From Actinomyces sp. AC-20-1 (GTDB lineage Bacteria; Actinomycetota; Actinomycetes; Actinomycetales; Actinomycetaceae): a stretch of DNA of 64,000 nt. Under the pieces are notes generated by a model that did not search any database, was not told the origin of the DNA, and was given only the letters and a program-made list of their open reading frames with translations. The DNA lies in the NCBI RefSeq assembly GCF_023369555.1, contig NZ_JACJVC010000012.1:17734-81733 (forward strand), in the 5' to 3' direction. The position numbers were made by a program, and so were the translations under genes. This document shows positions 54,685 to 64,000 of the stretch, piece by piece; position 1 is the stretch's first letter; every line of letters starts with the position of its first letter.

Positions 54685-56019
54685 ATGGCCGAGGGGACCG
54701 AGGACTTCGCCATCACCATGCGCGGCTACGACCGCGCGCAGGTCGACCAGCGCATCGAGTCCCTGAGCCGCAGCCTGGCCGAGGCGCGCCGCGAGGTCGT
54801 CAGCCTCGACCAGCGCGCCCTCACACTCGCCGGCGAGCTCGCCGAGGCGCAGCGGCGCCTGCGGGAGACGGACAAGCCCACCTACTCGGGCCTCGGCTCG
54901 CGCATCGAGCAGCTGCTGCGCAGCGCCGAGGAGCAGTCGGCCTCCGTCCTGTCCAAGGCGACCTCCGAGGCCGACGCCCTGGCGGCGCGCGCCTCCGCCA
55001 ACGCCAGCCGGGTGACCGAGCGGGCCTCGGGCGAGGCGGCGACGCTCCTGGCCGACGCCCGCCGGGAGGCGGCCGAGCTGCGCTCGAACGCCGAGGCCGA
55101 GGCCTCCACCGTCCTGTCCAACGCCCGCTCCCGCGCGGACGAGCTTGTCGGCTCGGCCGAGCGCCGGGCCGCCCAGGTGGCCTCCGACGCCGCCTCCCAG
55201 GCGACGACGACGACCGCCGGGGCCGAGCGCGAGGCCGAGCTCCTGCTCGCCCAGGCCCGCAAGAGCGCCGCGGAGATCCGGGTGTCCTCCGAGCGCGAGG
55301 CCACCCGGACCCGGGAGGAGGCCGCGGCCGAGGCCGAGGCCCTGCGCTCCTCGAGCACCGCCGAGGCCACGGCCCTGCTCGAGCGCGCCCGCGCCGAGGC
55401 GGGCACGCTGCTGGACGGGGCCCGCACCGAGGCCGAGACCCTGCGCCGCCAGGCCCAGGACGAGGCCGCCGCCGCCCGCGCGGAGGCCACGGAGCTGCGT
55501 CACCAGGCCTCCCTCGAGATCGCCGCCGCCCACGAGGCGGCCGCCGCGGAGGACTCGCGCGCCCACGACGAGGCCGCCGCCCGCGTGCGCGAGATGAGCG
55601 AGGAGGCCAGGTCGCAGGCCGCTGAGGCCGAGGCCCGCCTGCAGGAGGCCGTCGACCGCGCGGAGTCCGTGCGCACGCAGACGGACGCGGCCGCCCGGGC
55701 GCGTCAGGAGGAGGCCGAGCGCCAGGCGGAGGAGCTGCTGCGTCAGGCCCGTGCGGAGGCCGAGGCGATGGTGGAGGACGCGCGGCTGAGCGCGGAGGCC
55801 CGTATCGGTGCGGCGACCCGCCAGGTCGAGGAGCTCGAGCGCCAGCGCGACTCGGTGGCCGGCTACCTGGAGGAGATGCGCGGGGTCCTGGGCGCTGCCG
55901 GGGCCCAGGGACCGGTGTACTCCGGCGTCATCACCGAGGCCCTCGACGGCGCCGAGCAGGCCCAGGAGGAGGCTGAGGAGCCGGCCTCCGAGGCTCCTGC
56001 GCCCTCGCCGGAGGACTGA
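54685..56019 (+). CDS. DivIVA/FilP-like coiled-coil protein
   Basis: 444 residues. The first 60 (FAITMRGYDRAQVDQRIESLSRSL) match the DivIVA-type N-terminal membrane-curvature domain; almost all the rest is Ala/Glu/Arg-rich heptad sequence, a continuous coiled coil with repeating RAEAEAL-like blocks and no proline until the tail. Relatives organise polar growth or cytoskeleton-like filaments in Actinobacteria. GGAGG upstream sets ATG 54685. A Ser/Pro/Glu-rich tail follows residue 425. Confidence 0.75.
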   Translation: MAEGTEDFAITMRGYDRAQVDQRIESLSRSLAEARREVVSLDQRALTLAGELAEAQRRLRETDKPTYSGLGSRIEQLLRSAEEQSASVLSKATSEADALAARASANASRVTERASGEAATLLADARREAAELRSNAEAEASTVLSNARSRADELVGSAERRAAQVASDAASQATTTTAGAEREAELLLAQARKSAAEIRVSSEREATRTREEAAAEAEALRSSSTAEATALLERARAEAGTLLDGARTEAETLRRQAQDEAAAARAEATELRHQASLEIAAAHEAAAAEDSRAHDEAAARVREMSEEARSQAAEAEARLQEAVDRAESVRTQTDAAARARQEEAERQAEELLRQARAEAEAMVEDARLSAEARIGAATRQVEELERQRDSVAGYLEEMRGVLGAAGAQGPVYSGVITEALDGAEQAQEEAEEPASEAPAPSPED

Positions 56020-56044
56020 GCCCAGGGCCCTGCGGGAGCCTCGC

Positions 56045-56416
56045 TCAGCGGGGTCCTGCTGGGCCCCAGGCGGCACGGAGGAGGGCCTGCGCCTGCGTGA
56101 GCGTCAGGCCCGCGTCCTTCATGGCGCGTGCGAAGCGCAGGGCCTCGCGCTGCCCGGCCCCGGGCTCGACGACGAAGGTCCCCAGGCGCCCCCTGCCCTC
56201 GACGACGCCCTCCTCCTCGAGGGTCCGGTATGCCTTGGCGACGGTGTTGACGGCGACGCCGAGCGCCTGCGCCAGTGCGCGGGTGGTCGGCATCCGGGTC
56301 CCGGCGCCCAGGGTGCCGTCCTCGACGTGCTGGCGCACGCCGTCGCAGATCTGGGTGAAGACGGGGACCGTCGACCCGGTGTCGAGGACGATGCCCAGGT
56401 CCTGGCTGGTGCTCAT
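56045..56416 (-). CDS. GntR-family regulator, YtrA subfamily
   Basis: 123 residues: winged helix (VFTQICDGVRQHVEDGTLGAG, TTRALAQALGVAVNTVAKAY) plus the short helical C-terminus with FARAMKDAGLTLTQAQALLRAAW. No transporter genes adjoin it, unlike the other YtrA-type regulator in this window. ATG 56416 follows CACACT by six bases. Divergent from a hypothetical gene only 54 bases away, its likely partner in regulation. Confidence 0.85.
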   Translation of the reverse strand: MSTSQDLGIVLDTGSTVPVFTQICDGVRQHVEDGTLGAGTRMPTTRALAQALGVAVNTVAKAYRTLEEEGVVEGRGRLGTFVVEPGAGQREALRFARAMKDAGLTLTQAQALLRAAWGPAGPR

Positions 56417-56458
56417 GCCACTAGTGTGCGCCCCGCGGGCCGTGCCGGCACCTGGACG

Positions 56459-56464
56459 TAGGCT
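56459..56464 (+). promoter_or_regulatory. Leaderless -10 box of the 164-residue hypothetical gene
   Basis: TAGGCT followed by six bases and ATG 56471. Confidence 0.5.
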
Positions 56465-56470
56465 GGCCCC

Positions 56471-56965
56471 ATGCCGACCAGTGCCGACGAGACCCCGCTC
56501 CCCCCGCCCTCCGGCTCCAGCCCCCTCGCCCCGGAGGCCGACTGGGCGACGCAGCGGCGCGAGGCCGCGGCCGAGCGGGCCCGGATGATGCGGGCGCGCG
56601 CGGACGCCGAGCACGCCCGCGCCGCCAGGATCGTGTCCCTCTTCGTCCGGGTGGCGCGCGAGCAGGGCCTGGTGGCCCAGCCGCTCGTGGTGCAGGGCTA
56701 CGGCGGGGGCACGGCGCGCACCCCGCTGCGGGGCTGGTACCTGCGTGGGGACCGGACGGTGGCCATTGACGACGAGGGCCGCTTCTACGTCCTGTCGAAG
56801 TCGCTGAGCCTGCGGGAGCGGCTCCTGGGGACCGTGCCGGTGGCGGAGCCGGTGCCGATGACCATCGGGGAGGGCGGGCGCGACGGTGACATCGTGCCGC
56901 TGCGCTTCGCGCTGGAGCGCCTGCTGCCGGGCTGGGAGGCCCTGTCCCCCGAGCCACTGGCCTGA
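56471..56965 (+). CDS. Conserved hypothetical protein
   Basis: 164 residues. Pro/Ser-rich start, a helical stretch of Arg/Ala/Glu (RREAAAERARMMRARADAEH), then a compact beta-rich region with PLRGWYLRGDRTVAIDDEGRFYVL and ERLLPGWEAL. No membrane segment or catalytic motif. Divergent from the GntR gene. I do not recognise a function. Confidence 0.65.
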   Translation: MPTSADETPLPPPSGSSPLAPEADWATQRREAAAERARMMRARADAEHARAARIVSLFVRVAREQGLVAQPLVVQGYGGGTARTPLRGWYLRGDRTVAIDDEGRFYVLSKSLSLRERLLGTVPVAEPVPMTIGEGGRDGDIVPLRFALERLLPGWEALSPEPLA

Positions 56966-57017
56966 CCGCCCCGGGCCGGGAGCGGCCCGCAACGGGCCCG
57001 TGCCGCGCGCCGGCGCG

Positions 57018-57308
57018 TCACCACAGGTTGCGCTGCCAGCAGGAGGTGTGCCAGTGGCGGCGCTCCTGAAGGCCGCGGTCGGCCCCGAAGAGGTGGTCGT
57101 TGCTCCAGGCGACGACGTGGGGCGTGCCCGGAGGGATCTGGCGGTGGCAGGCGGGGCAGGTGTAGGGCTTGTCTCCCCCGCGCAGGTGCCGGACGGTGAA
57201 GCTGGCGCCGCCGGGGCCGGTCTGGGTGCGCGGCAGCGAGGCGAGGCGGTTCATGTCCAGGGGGACGTGTGCGGCCCCGTAGGGCCGCTTCGAGCTGCGC
57301 CGTGCCAT
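57018..57308 (-). CDS. Small zinc-ribbon-like conserved protein
   Basis: 96 residues, soluble. YTCPACHRQIPPGTPHVVAW and HWHTSCWQRN supply Cys/Cys and His/Cys pairs suited to one zinc. This small protein is common in Actinobacteria and often labelled ATP/GTP-binding without a P-loop; none is seen here. ATG 57308 follows TAGGGT by six bases. Confidence 0.7.
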   Translation of the reverse strand: MARRSSKRPYGAAHVPLDMNRLASLPRTQTGPGGASFTVRHLRGGDKPYTCPACHRQIPPGTPHVVAWSNDHLFGADRGLQERRHWHTSCWQRNLW

Positions 57309-57314
57309 GGCCAG

Positions 57315-57320
57315 ACCCTA
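57315..57320 (-). promoter_or_regulatory. Leaderless -10 box of the zinc-ribbon gene
   Basis: TAGGGT on the minus strand, six bases before ATG 57308. Confidence 0.45.
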
Positions 57321-57348
57321 TCGCCCGGCCGGACCCTGTCGCCCGGCA

Positions 57349-57419
57349 CTGAGCCCTGGGCCCTCACGCCGGCGCCCGACCCCTCCGGTCAGGTCCCAGT
57401 GCGAGAGCCCAGGGCTCAG
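57349..57419 (-). terminator. Possible terminator of mdh
   Basis: 12-bp arms CTGAGCCCTGGG (57349-57360) and CCCAGGGCTCAG (57408-57419) enclose 47 bases, just after the mdh stop. Confidence 0.4.
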
Positions 57420-57445
57420 CGGGTGGGCCGTGGCGGGCTCAGGGC

Positions 57446-58447
<1,002 letters not shown>

Positions 58448-58601
58448 CTAGGACGTTGGCTCGGGCCGCAGGTGCCTGCAGCCGCTGGGGCGAGCCTACG
58501 GCCCGCGGCCGCCGTGCGCCCAGGACGATGGCCGCGGGCCGTGTTCACCCCTGGCGTCATCCGGGTCACACCGGGGGACGGCGGCAGGCGCCGGGACGCG
58601 T

Positions 58602-58646
58602 CCCGCCCTCGAGAGCGACGCTCAGGGGCGTGCTCTCGAGGGCGGG
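58602..58646 (-). terminator. Terminator of the DAACS symporter gene
   Basis: Perfect 15-bp stem (58602-58616 and 58632-58646) with a 15-base loop, after the symporter stop. Confidence 0.75.
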
Positions 58647-58675
58647 GCGGGGTCCTGAGGAGCCGAGGAGGCGGC

Positions 58676-60040
58676 TCAGCTCACGGCGTTCGGGCCGGCA
58701 GCGGCGGCGGAGGCGGCCAGGTCCTCCGGGGAGACCACGCCCTCGACGCTCACGCGGTCGAGGTACTTCATGCCGTCGAAGGACAGCTCGCGGGCGTTCT
58801 CGACGTCGCCGTCGTCGTGGAAGGAGCCTCCGGCCATCGCGTCGACGACGATGGCGATGGCGCCGTCACCCGTGACGTTCGTGGCGGTGCCGAAGGAGTC
58901 CAGGGCGATGTAGGTGGCGATCATGAGCGCCACCTGGGCGTCGTCGAAGCCGAGCATCGAGGACAGCAGGCCGGTGGCGGCCATGATGGCGCCTCCGGGC
59001 ACGCCCGGGGCGGCGACCATCGTGATGCCGAGCATGAAGATGAAGCCGACCCACTGGGCGGCGGAGACCGTGATGCCCTGGGTCAGGACGATCGCGAAGG
59101 CGAAGGCGAAGATCTTCGAGGTGGAGCCGGCCAGGTGGATGGTGGCGCACAGCGGCACGGTGAAGGAGGCGACGGCGCCGGACACGCCGTTCCTCCTCGT
59201 CTGGGCCAGGGTCACCGGGATCGTGGCCGCGGAGGAGGAGGTGCCCAGGGCCGTGAGGTAGGCCGGCAGCATGGTGACCAGGGCCTTGAGCGGGTTGCGG
59301 CGGCCGATGGCGCCGGCGACGAGGTACTGGGCCCCGAGGATGACGACCTCGAGCAGGAGGACGACGACGACCACCCGCACGAGCGTGAGCATGATCGCCC
59401 AGGCCTCACCCGTGTAGGTGAGGTTGAGGAAGATGCCGAAGATGTGCAGCGGCAGCAGCGGGATGATGATCTTCTCGATGAGGGAGGTGATGATCGCGCG
59501 GAACTCGATGAAGCCCTTGCGCAGGACGCCGCGCGGCACCATCGCCAGGCCGATGCCGACGACGAAGCTGAGCAGCAGGGCGGTCATGACGCCGACGGCG
59601 GCGGGCATCTCGACGGTGAAGAGGCTCGTCAGGGCGCTGCCGGGCTCGGCGACGTCGGACAGGGAGCCGCTGCCCAGCAGGCGGGGGAAGACGCTCGCGC
59701 ACACCAGGTAGGTGAGGAAGCCCGAGAAGAGGGTCGAGCCGTAGGCGATGGCGGCGGTGATGCCGAGCCACTTGCCCGCCCCACGGCCCAGGTCCGCGAT
59801 GGCGGGCGTCACCAGGCCGATGATGATGAGCGGGATGGAGAAGCTGAGGAACTGGCTGAAGAGGTCGGAGAAGGTCGCGAAGACGCGGCCCACGCCCATG
59901 GGGACGAGGTGGGTGCCGCCGACCTTGAGGCTGCCGAGGAGCAGGGCGAGGACGATCGCGGTGAGGACCCAGACGAGGATCCCACCCTTGGCGAGGATCC
60001 CGCGCTGGTCCGCGGGGCTGTTCGTGGTCGCGGTGGACAT
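58676..60040 (-). CDS. DAACS-family (SLC1) dicarboxylate/amino acid:cation symporter
   Basis: 454 residues with about eight membrane helices and two re-entrant loops. The family's binding motifs are present: ALGTSSSAATIPVT (HP1 serine-rich tip), PGVPGGAIMAATG (HP2) and DSFGTATNVTGDGAIAIVVD (helix 8). Likely substrates are glutamate, serine/threonine or C4-dicarboxylates; the sequence does not settle which. ATG 60040 is preferred to an upstream in-frame ATG that would add non-membrane sequence. Adjacent mdh is transcribed the same way but separated by a terminator. Confidence 0.88.
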   Translation of the reverse strand: MSTATTNSPADQRGILAKGGILVWVLTAIVLALLLGSLKVGGTHLVPMGVGRVFATFSDLFSQFLSFSIPLIIIGLVTPAIADLGRGAGKWLGITAAIAYGSTLFSGFLTYLVCASVFPRLLGSGSLSDVAEPGSALTSLFTVEMPAAVGVMTALLLSFVVGIGLAMVPRGVLRKGFIEFRAIITSLIEKIIIPLLPLHIFGIFLNLTYTGEAWAIMLTLVRVVVVVLLLEVVILGAQYLVAGAIGRRNPLKALVTMLPAYLTALGTSSSAATIPVTLAQTRRNGVSGAVASFTVPLCATIHLAGSTSKIFAFAFAIVLTQGITVSAAQWVGFIFMLGITMVAAPGVPGGAIMAATGLLSSMLGFDDAQVALMIATYIALDSFGTATNVTGDGAIAIVVDAMAGGSFHDDGDVENARELSFDGMKYLDRVSVEGVVSPEDLAASAAAAGPNAVS

Positions 60041-60225
60041 GACCGGCCTTCCGAGGGATGGGGTCCCGGGAGCGGGGGTGCTGCCCGGTGCGTCGGCAGC
60101 ATGCCACACGCGCCGCTGTCGCGCCGACTCGAGCACGCATGGCGGGTGCCGGGCGCGCCCACCCGGCCCGTGGCACCCGCTCCCCCGGGGCTCGGCGGGG
60201 CGGGCCGGGGCACGTCACCCGTCGG

Positions 60226-60564
60226 TCACAGCGTGCGGGGCAGCTCGATGTAGGAGCTCAGCAGGAGCAGGCCGAGCGCGAGCAGGAGGCCGAGGACGGC
60301 GTCGAACAGGCGCCCCCGGGCCGCGATCCACGTGCCGTCGGGGCGCAGCACCCGCACCACCGACAGCGCCAGGACGAGGCAGGCGAGCCACAGCACCGCG
60401 AGCCGGTGGTGGTGGGTGAGCGCCAGCGCCGGCACGCCCGCGAGCGCGACGGCGGTGGCCACGACGCTCAGCGTCGAGTACGGCTCGCGGTGGGACTCGC
60501 CCCACCCGGGGCGCCGCCCGCTGCGCGTCGGGGCGGCGGGCGCCTCCTGGTCCTCCTGGCTCAC
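60226..60564 (-). CDS. DUF3017 membrane protein
   Basis: 112 residues with three hydrophobic segments (STLSVVATAVALAGVPALAL, LAVLWLACLVLALSVVRVL, LFDAVLGLLLALGLLLLSSYI), the DUF3017 layout; function unknown. In many Actinobacteria it follows the purN-purH genes as here. GTG 60564 comes six bases after TACGAT, which selects it over an upstream in-frame ATG at 60609. Confidence 0.75.
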   Translation of the reverse strand: MSQEDQEAPAAPTRSGRRPGWGESHREPYSTLSVVATAVALAGVPALALTHHHRLAVLWLACLVLALSVVRVLRPDGTWIAARGRLFDAVLGLLLALGLLLLSSYIELPRTL

Positions 60565-60570
60565 AGGCGC

Positions 60571-60576
60571 ATCGTA
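60571..60576 (-). promoter_or_regulatory. Leaderless -10 box of the DUF3017 gene
   Basis: TACGAT on the minus strand, six bases before GTG 60564. Confidence 0.45.
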
Positions 60577-60588
60577 GCGAGGCCGCCC

Positions 60589-60629
60589 CGGCCCGTCCCG
60601 GAGCCCCACGCGGGTGCCGGGACGGGCCG
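60589..60629 (-). terminator. Terminator of purH
   Basis: Perfect 13-bp stem (60589-60601 and 60617-60629), 15-base loop, after the purH stop and before the DUF3017 start. Confidence 0.65.
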
Positions 60630-60648
60630 CGTCCGCCCCCCCCGCCGC

Positions 60649-62382
60649 TCAGTGGGCGAAGTGGCGGCTGCCCGTGAGGTACATGGTGACGCCGGCGGCC
60701 TGGGCGGCGGCGATGACCTCCTCGTCGCGGATGGAGCCGCCGGGCTGGACGACGGCCCTCACACCGGCGTCGATGAGCACCTGGAGGCCGTCCGCGAAGG
60801 GGAAGAAGGCGTCGGAGGCGGCCACCGCGCCGCGGGCCCGCTCGGGCGCGTCGGCGGTGAGGACCTCGGAGGCGTCGGCGCCGCCGACGGCGCCCGTCTC
60901 CTTCTGGGGCCCGGCGTCCGCGGCCGCGTCCCCGGTCGAGCGCAGGCCCAGGGTGTTGGCGCGCTCGACGGCGAGCCGGCAGGAGTCGACGCGGTTGACC
61001 TGGCCCATGCCCACGCCGACGGTGGCGCCGTCACGGGCGAGGAGGACCGCGTTGGAGCGCACCGCGCGCACCGCGCGCCAGGCGAAGCGCAGGTCCGCCA
61101 GGGTGGTCTCGTCGGCGGGTTCGCCGGAGACGAGCCGCCAGGTGGAGGGATCGTCGTCGTGGGTCTGGTAGGTGTCGCGCTGCTGGACCACCGCGCCGCC
61201 GGAGACGGGCTTGATCTCGTAGCCCTCGCGGGCCGGGGGCTCGACGAGCAGCAGGCGCAGGTTCCTCTTGGCGGACAGGATCGCCACGGCCTCGTCCTCG
61301 AAGGCGGGGGCGGCGACGACCTCGGTGAAGACGGGGGCGACCTGGCGGGCCATCTCGGCGGTGACGGTCGCGTTGGTGGCGATGACGCCGCCGTAGGCGG
61401 AGACGGGGTCGCAGCCGTGGGCCTTGCGGTGGGCCTCGGCGACGTCGCCGCTGGCGGACACGGCGATGCCGCAGGGGTTGGCGTGCTTGATGACGGCGAC
61501 GGTGACGTCGTCGCCGTGGTCGTAGGCGGCCCGCAGGGCGGCGTCGGTGTCCGTGTAGTTGTTGAAGCTCATGGCCTTGCCGTGCAGCTGGGTGGCGCGG
61601 GCGACGCCGCCGGTGGTGCCGGGCTGGGTGTAGACGGCGGCCGCCTGGTGGGGGTTCTCGCCGTAGCGCAGGGTCTCCAGGCGCTCGAGCCCCAGGCCGA
61701 CGTAGGCGGGAGGGACGGGAGCCGCCTGCGGCTCGCCGGCCTCGACCTGCTGGGCGAACCAGGTGGCGACGGCGGCGTCGTAGGCGGCGGTGTGGGCGTA
61801 GGCCCTGGCGGCGAGCCGGCGGCGCTCGGCGAGCTGGAAGCCCCCGGAGGCGACCGCGGCGGCGACGGCGGGGTAGTCGGCCGGGTCGGTGACGACGGCG
61901 ACGGCGGGGTGGTTCTTGGCTGCGGCGCGCACCATCGAGGGCCCGCCGATGTCGATCTGCTCGACGCAGGCGTTGAAGGGGGCGCCGGAGGCGACGGTAC
62001 CGGTGAAGGGGTAGAGGTTGACGACGACGAGGTCGATGGGGGCGACCCCGAGCTCGTCGAGCTGGGCCATGTGCTCGCTCTTGCGGCGGTCGGCGAGGAT
62101 GCCGGCGTGGATGCGCGGGTGCAGGGTCTTGACCCTGCCCTCGAGGCACTCGGGGAAGCCGGTGACGTCCTCGACGGGGGTGACACTCAGCCCGGCGGCG
62201 GCGATGGTGGCGGCGGTGGAGCCGGTGGACAGGATCTCGACGCCGGCGCCGGCCAGCGCGGTGGCGAGCTCGACGAGCCCGGTCTTGTCGTAGACGGAGA
62301 CGAGGGCCCGGCGCACGGGCACCTGCTCGGGGTCGATCAGGCCCTCGGTGGGGACGTGGGTGGTGGGGACGGGCGTGCTCAT
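60649..62382 (-). CDS. purH: Bifunctional AICAR formyltransferase / IMP cyclohydrolase
   Basis: 577 residues, slightly longer than average through Ala/Gly-rich inserts near 450-480. The N-terminal cyclohydrolase has [24 protein letters not shown] and [13 protein letters not shown]; the C-terminal transformylase has [21 protein letters not shown] and YGGVIATNA. It catalyses the last two steps of IMP synthesis. ATG 62382 has AGGAG upstream. It lies 187 bases after purN on the same strand. Confidence 0.95.
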   Translation of the reverse strand: MSTPVPTTHVPTEGLIDPEQVPVRRALVSVYDKTGLVELATALAGAGVEILSTGSTAATIAAAGLSVTPVEDVTGFPECLEGRVKTLHPRIHAGILADRRKSEHMAQLDELGVAPIDLVVVNLYPFTGTVASGAPFNACVEQIDIGGPSMVRAAAKNHPAVAVVTDPADYPAVAAAVASGGFQLAERRRLAARAYAHTAAYDAAVATWFAQQVEAGEPQAAPVPPAYVGLGLERLETLRYGENPHQAAAVYTQPGTTGGVARATQLHGKAMSFNNYTDTDAALRAAYDHGDDVTVAVIKHANPCGIAVSASGDVAEAHRKAHGCDPVSAYGGVIATNATVTAEMARQVAPVFTEVVAAPAFEDEAVAILSAKRNLRLLLVEPPAREGYEIKPVSGGAVVQQRDTYQTHDDDPSTWRLVSGEPADETTLADLRFAWRAVRAVRSNAVLLARDGATVGVGMGQVNRVDSCRLAVERANTLGLRSTGDAAADAGPQKETGAVGGADASEVLTADAPERARGAVAASDAFFPFADGLQVLIDAGVRAVVQPGGSIRDEEVIAAAQAAGVTMYLTGSRHFAH

Positions 62383-62569
62383 ACGCGCTCCTGGTGCGAT
62401 CGGTCGGCCAGGGCGCCCAGGCGGGCGACGCCCCTGCTCATCCATCGTGCGGCCGCTCCCCGGTGGTGGCCCACCCTCGCCAGTCGCGGCCGGGCCCAGC
62501 CTAGCGCCGCGGTCCCCCGGCGCGCCGGGCGGCCGGCCGTGAGCCTCGCGACGGCCGTGCCCCGACGGC

Positions 62570-63169
62570 TCAGCGGGGCCGGGCGGCCGCCTGGCGCGCG
62601 AGGCGGCCCACGTGCTCGACGAGCTGGGGCGTCTCCACGGCCTTGACGCGGGCGGTGAGGGCGGCCTCGTCGTCGTCGGCCAGCACGGGGACCTCCACCT
62701 GGGCCACGTGGGCGCCGGTGTCGACGCCCTCGTCCACCCAGAAGAGGGTGGCCCCGGTGCGCCGGGCCCCGGCGGCCAGGGCGTCGCGCACGGCGTGGGC
62801 GCCGTGGAAGGCCGGCAGGAGGGAGGGGTGGGTGTTGAGCACCCGCCCCTCGAAGCGGTTGAGGAAGCCGGTCCCGAGCAGGCGCATGAAGCCGGCGCAG
62901 ACGACGAGGTCGGGCCGGTGGGCGCCGACGGCCGCGGCGAGGTCGAGGTCCCAGGCGGCGCGCACGGCCGGGTCGCGGCCCGTGCTCAGGGGCACGACGG
63001 CGACGGGCACGGCGGCGGCCCGGGCCAGGTCCGCGGCGGGGCACTCCTTGTCGGTGACGACGCCGACGACGCGCGCCCCGTAGGAGTCCTCCTCGCAGGC
63101 GGCCAGGAGGGCGGCGAGGTTGGAGCCGGTGCCCGAGACGAGGACGACGAGGCGTGCGGGGGTGCTCAT
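62570..63169 (-). CDS. purN: Phosphoribosylglycinamide formyltransferase
   Basis: 199 residues. Transfers formyl from 10-formyl-THF to [14 protein letters not shown] binds phosphate; the catalytic Asn-His pair is in [14 protein letters not shown] and the aspartate in [13 protein letters not shown]. The ATG overlaps the stop of the upstream DUF6350 gene (ATGA at 63166-63169), so it is translationally coupled to that membrane protein. Confidence 0.94.
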   Translation of the reverse strand: MSTPARLVVLVSGTGSNLAALLAACEEDSYGARVVGVVTDKECPAADLARAAAVPVAVVPLSTGRDPAVRAAWDLDLAAAVGAHRPDLVVCAGFMRLLGTGFLNRFEGRVLNTHPSLLPAFHGAHAVRDALAAGARRTGATLFWVDEGVDTGAHVAQVEVPVLADDDEAALTARVKAVETPQLVEHVGRLARQAAARPR

Positions 63170-64000
63170 GCGGTCTCCGTGCTGTCGTCGGTGCCGGCGT
63201 CGGTGCCGGCGCTGTCAGCGCTGTCAGAGTCCGGGCGGGCCGTGCGCTCGCGCGCCGCCTCGCGGGTGGCTGAGATCCCGGCCTCGACGCGCGAGCGCGC
63301 CCCGCTCGCGGCGCTCGCGGCCGCGTCCGCCGTCGAGCGGACCCCGCGCTCAGTGAGCGCCCGGGCCCGGGGGTGGACGAGCACGCAGCCCGCGACGAGG
63401 CCGACGCCCGTCTCGACGGCCACGAGCAGGACCGTCATCGTCGTGGCGGGCCCGACATCGGCCAGCCGCCCGGGCCCGACGGGTCCGGAGGCCGCCAGGC
63501 AGGCGAGCCAGGTCCCGGCGGCGACGACGACGGCGGCCGCGGCTCCGGCGAGCACCGACTGCCCCAGCGCCAGCCCGGCGAGCTCGTGGCGGCTGCGCCA
63601 CGTGACCGCCAGGGCCGCCAGGGTGAGCAGGAGCGGCGCGTAGAGGCCAGCGCTCGAGCCCTCACCGCCCAGCGCGGCGGTGGGCAGGAGCCCGAGCACG
63701 GGCAGTGTCGGCACGGGGCCGGCGATGACGGCGTCGGGGGAGAAGAGGCTCCCCTCCCCCACGCTGAAGCCCGGCCCGGCCAGCCAGGACAGGGCCCAGA
63801 CGAGGGCGTCGGGCAGCCAGGCCGCCTGGAGCAGCAGCAGGCCGAGGACGGCGACGAGCCCTCCGCCGCTGAGCGCGTCGTGGAGCCGGGACAGGCGCGG
63901 CGCGCCGTCGACGGCGGCCGCGACCAGCACGGCGGCCGCCAACGCCACGGCCGCCAGGGCCGTGGCGCGCGCCAGGTGCAGGGTCGGGTCCGCCCAGGCG
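63166..64000 (-). CDS. DUF6350-like membrane protein, C-terminal part
   Basis: About 277 visible residues, open at the right edge. At least four hydrophobic helices (for example GLVAVLGLLLLQAAWL, LYAPLLLTLAALAVTW, MTVLLVAVETGVGLVAGCVLV) with a GEGSLFSPDAVIAGP loop, then a polar Ser/Asp/Thr-rich tail. Matches the actinobacterial DUF6350 protein that commonly precedes purN; function unknown. Confidence 0.7.
   Translation of the reverse strand, partial: AWADPTLHLARATALAAVALAAAVLVAAAVDGAPRLSRLHDALSGGGLVAVLGLLLLQAAWLPDALVWALSWLAGPGFSVGEGSLFSPDAVIAGPVPTLPVLGLLPTAALGGEGSSAGLYAPLLLTLAALAVTWRSRHELAGLALGQSVLAGAAAAVVVAAGTWLACLAASGPVGPGRLADVGPATTMTVLLVAVETGVGLVAGCVLVHPRARALTERGVRSTADAAASAASGARSRVEAGISATREAARERTARPDSDSADSAGTDAGTDDSTETA

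Overview
The window is GC-rich actinobacterial chromosome, most likely from an oral or mucosal Actinomyces-type organism. This rests on the GlgE-type glucan pathway, a mycobacterium-like UPF0182/PDZ/DUF2342/uvrD2/nudC block, PPA1309-, DUF3017-, DUF6318- and DUF6350-type proteins, frequent GTG starts, and many genes whose start codon lies 6-7 bases after a TANNNT box (leaderless pattern). The species call is inference.

Layout. 1-2.5 kb: an unknown partial gene divergent from a DeoR regulator, then an amidase. 2.7-4.1 kb: fumarase. 4.37-8.88 kb: an accessory island of visibly lower GC with a PgdA/cyclic-imidase-like hydrolase, a C45 autoproteolytic acyltransferase/hydrolase, a DUF1097 membrane protein, a terminator, and a regulator fusing a LuxR-type helix-turn-helix to an ABC-type amide/amino-acid binding domain. 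8.88-9.87 kb is gene-poor, with a symmetric four-site motif array and an eroded IS256-type transposase. 9.87-11.75 kb: a DASS anion transporter and an initiator tRNA-Met. 11.9-23.2 kb: conserved actinobacterial block (UPF0182, PPA1309, DUF2342, PDZ-Lon, ThiF-like protein, UvrD2, NudC). 23.4-27.6 kb: cysteine desulfurase and MnmA, separated by a lineage-specific exported protein pair. 27.7-29.7 kb: a YtrA-type GntR/ABC operon with a perfect operator. 30.1-33.4 kb: DUF1540 protein, a gene behind a DtxR-like iron box, and EtfBA.

33.6-51 kb is a glucan/trehalose region: glgX, trpS, glgE, treS, a maltokinase-GlgB fusion and glgP. TreS makes maltose from trehalose, maltokinase phosphorylates it, GlgE polymerises maltose-1-phosphate, GlgB branches the glucan, and GlgX/GlgP degrade it. 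Inside this region lie two inverted 62-bp palindromic elements around a small membrane-protein gene, and a decaying ABC transporter. 51-64 kb: YbbN-like protein, a lipoprotein/membrane pair, a DivIVA-like coiled coil, a second GntR, malate dehydrogenase, a DAACS symporter, DUF3017, and a DUF6350-purN-purH operon running off the right edge.

The best candidate for an undescribed system is 4.37-8.88 kb: two amide/imide-hydrolase-like enzymes and a membrane protein next to a soluble regulator that carries its own substrate-binding protein. The function is inferred, not shown.
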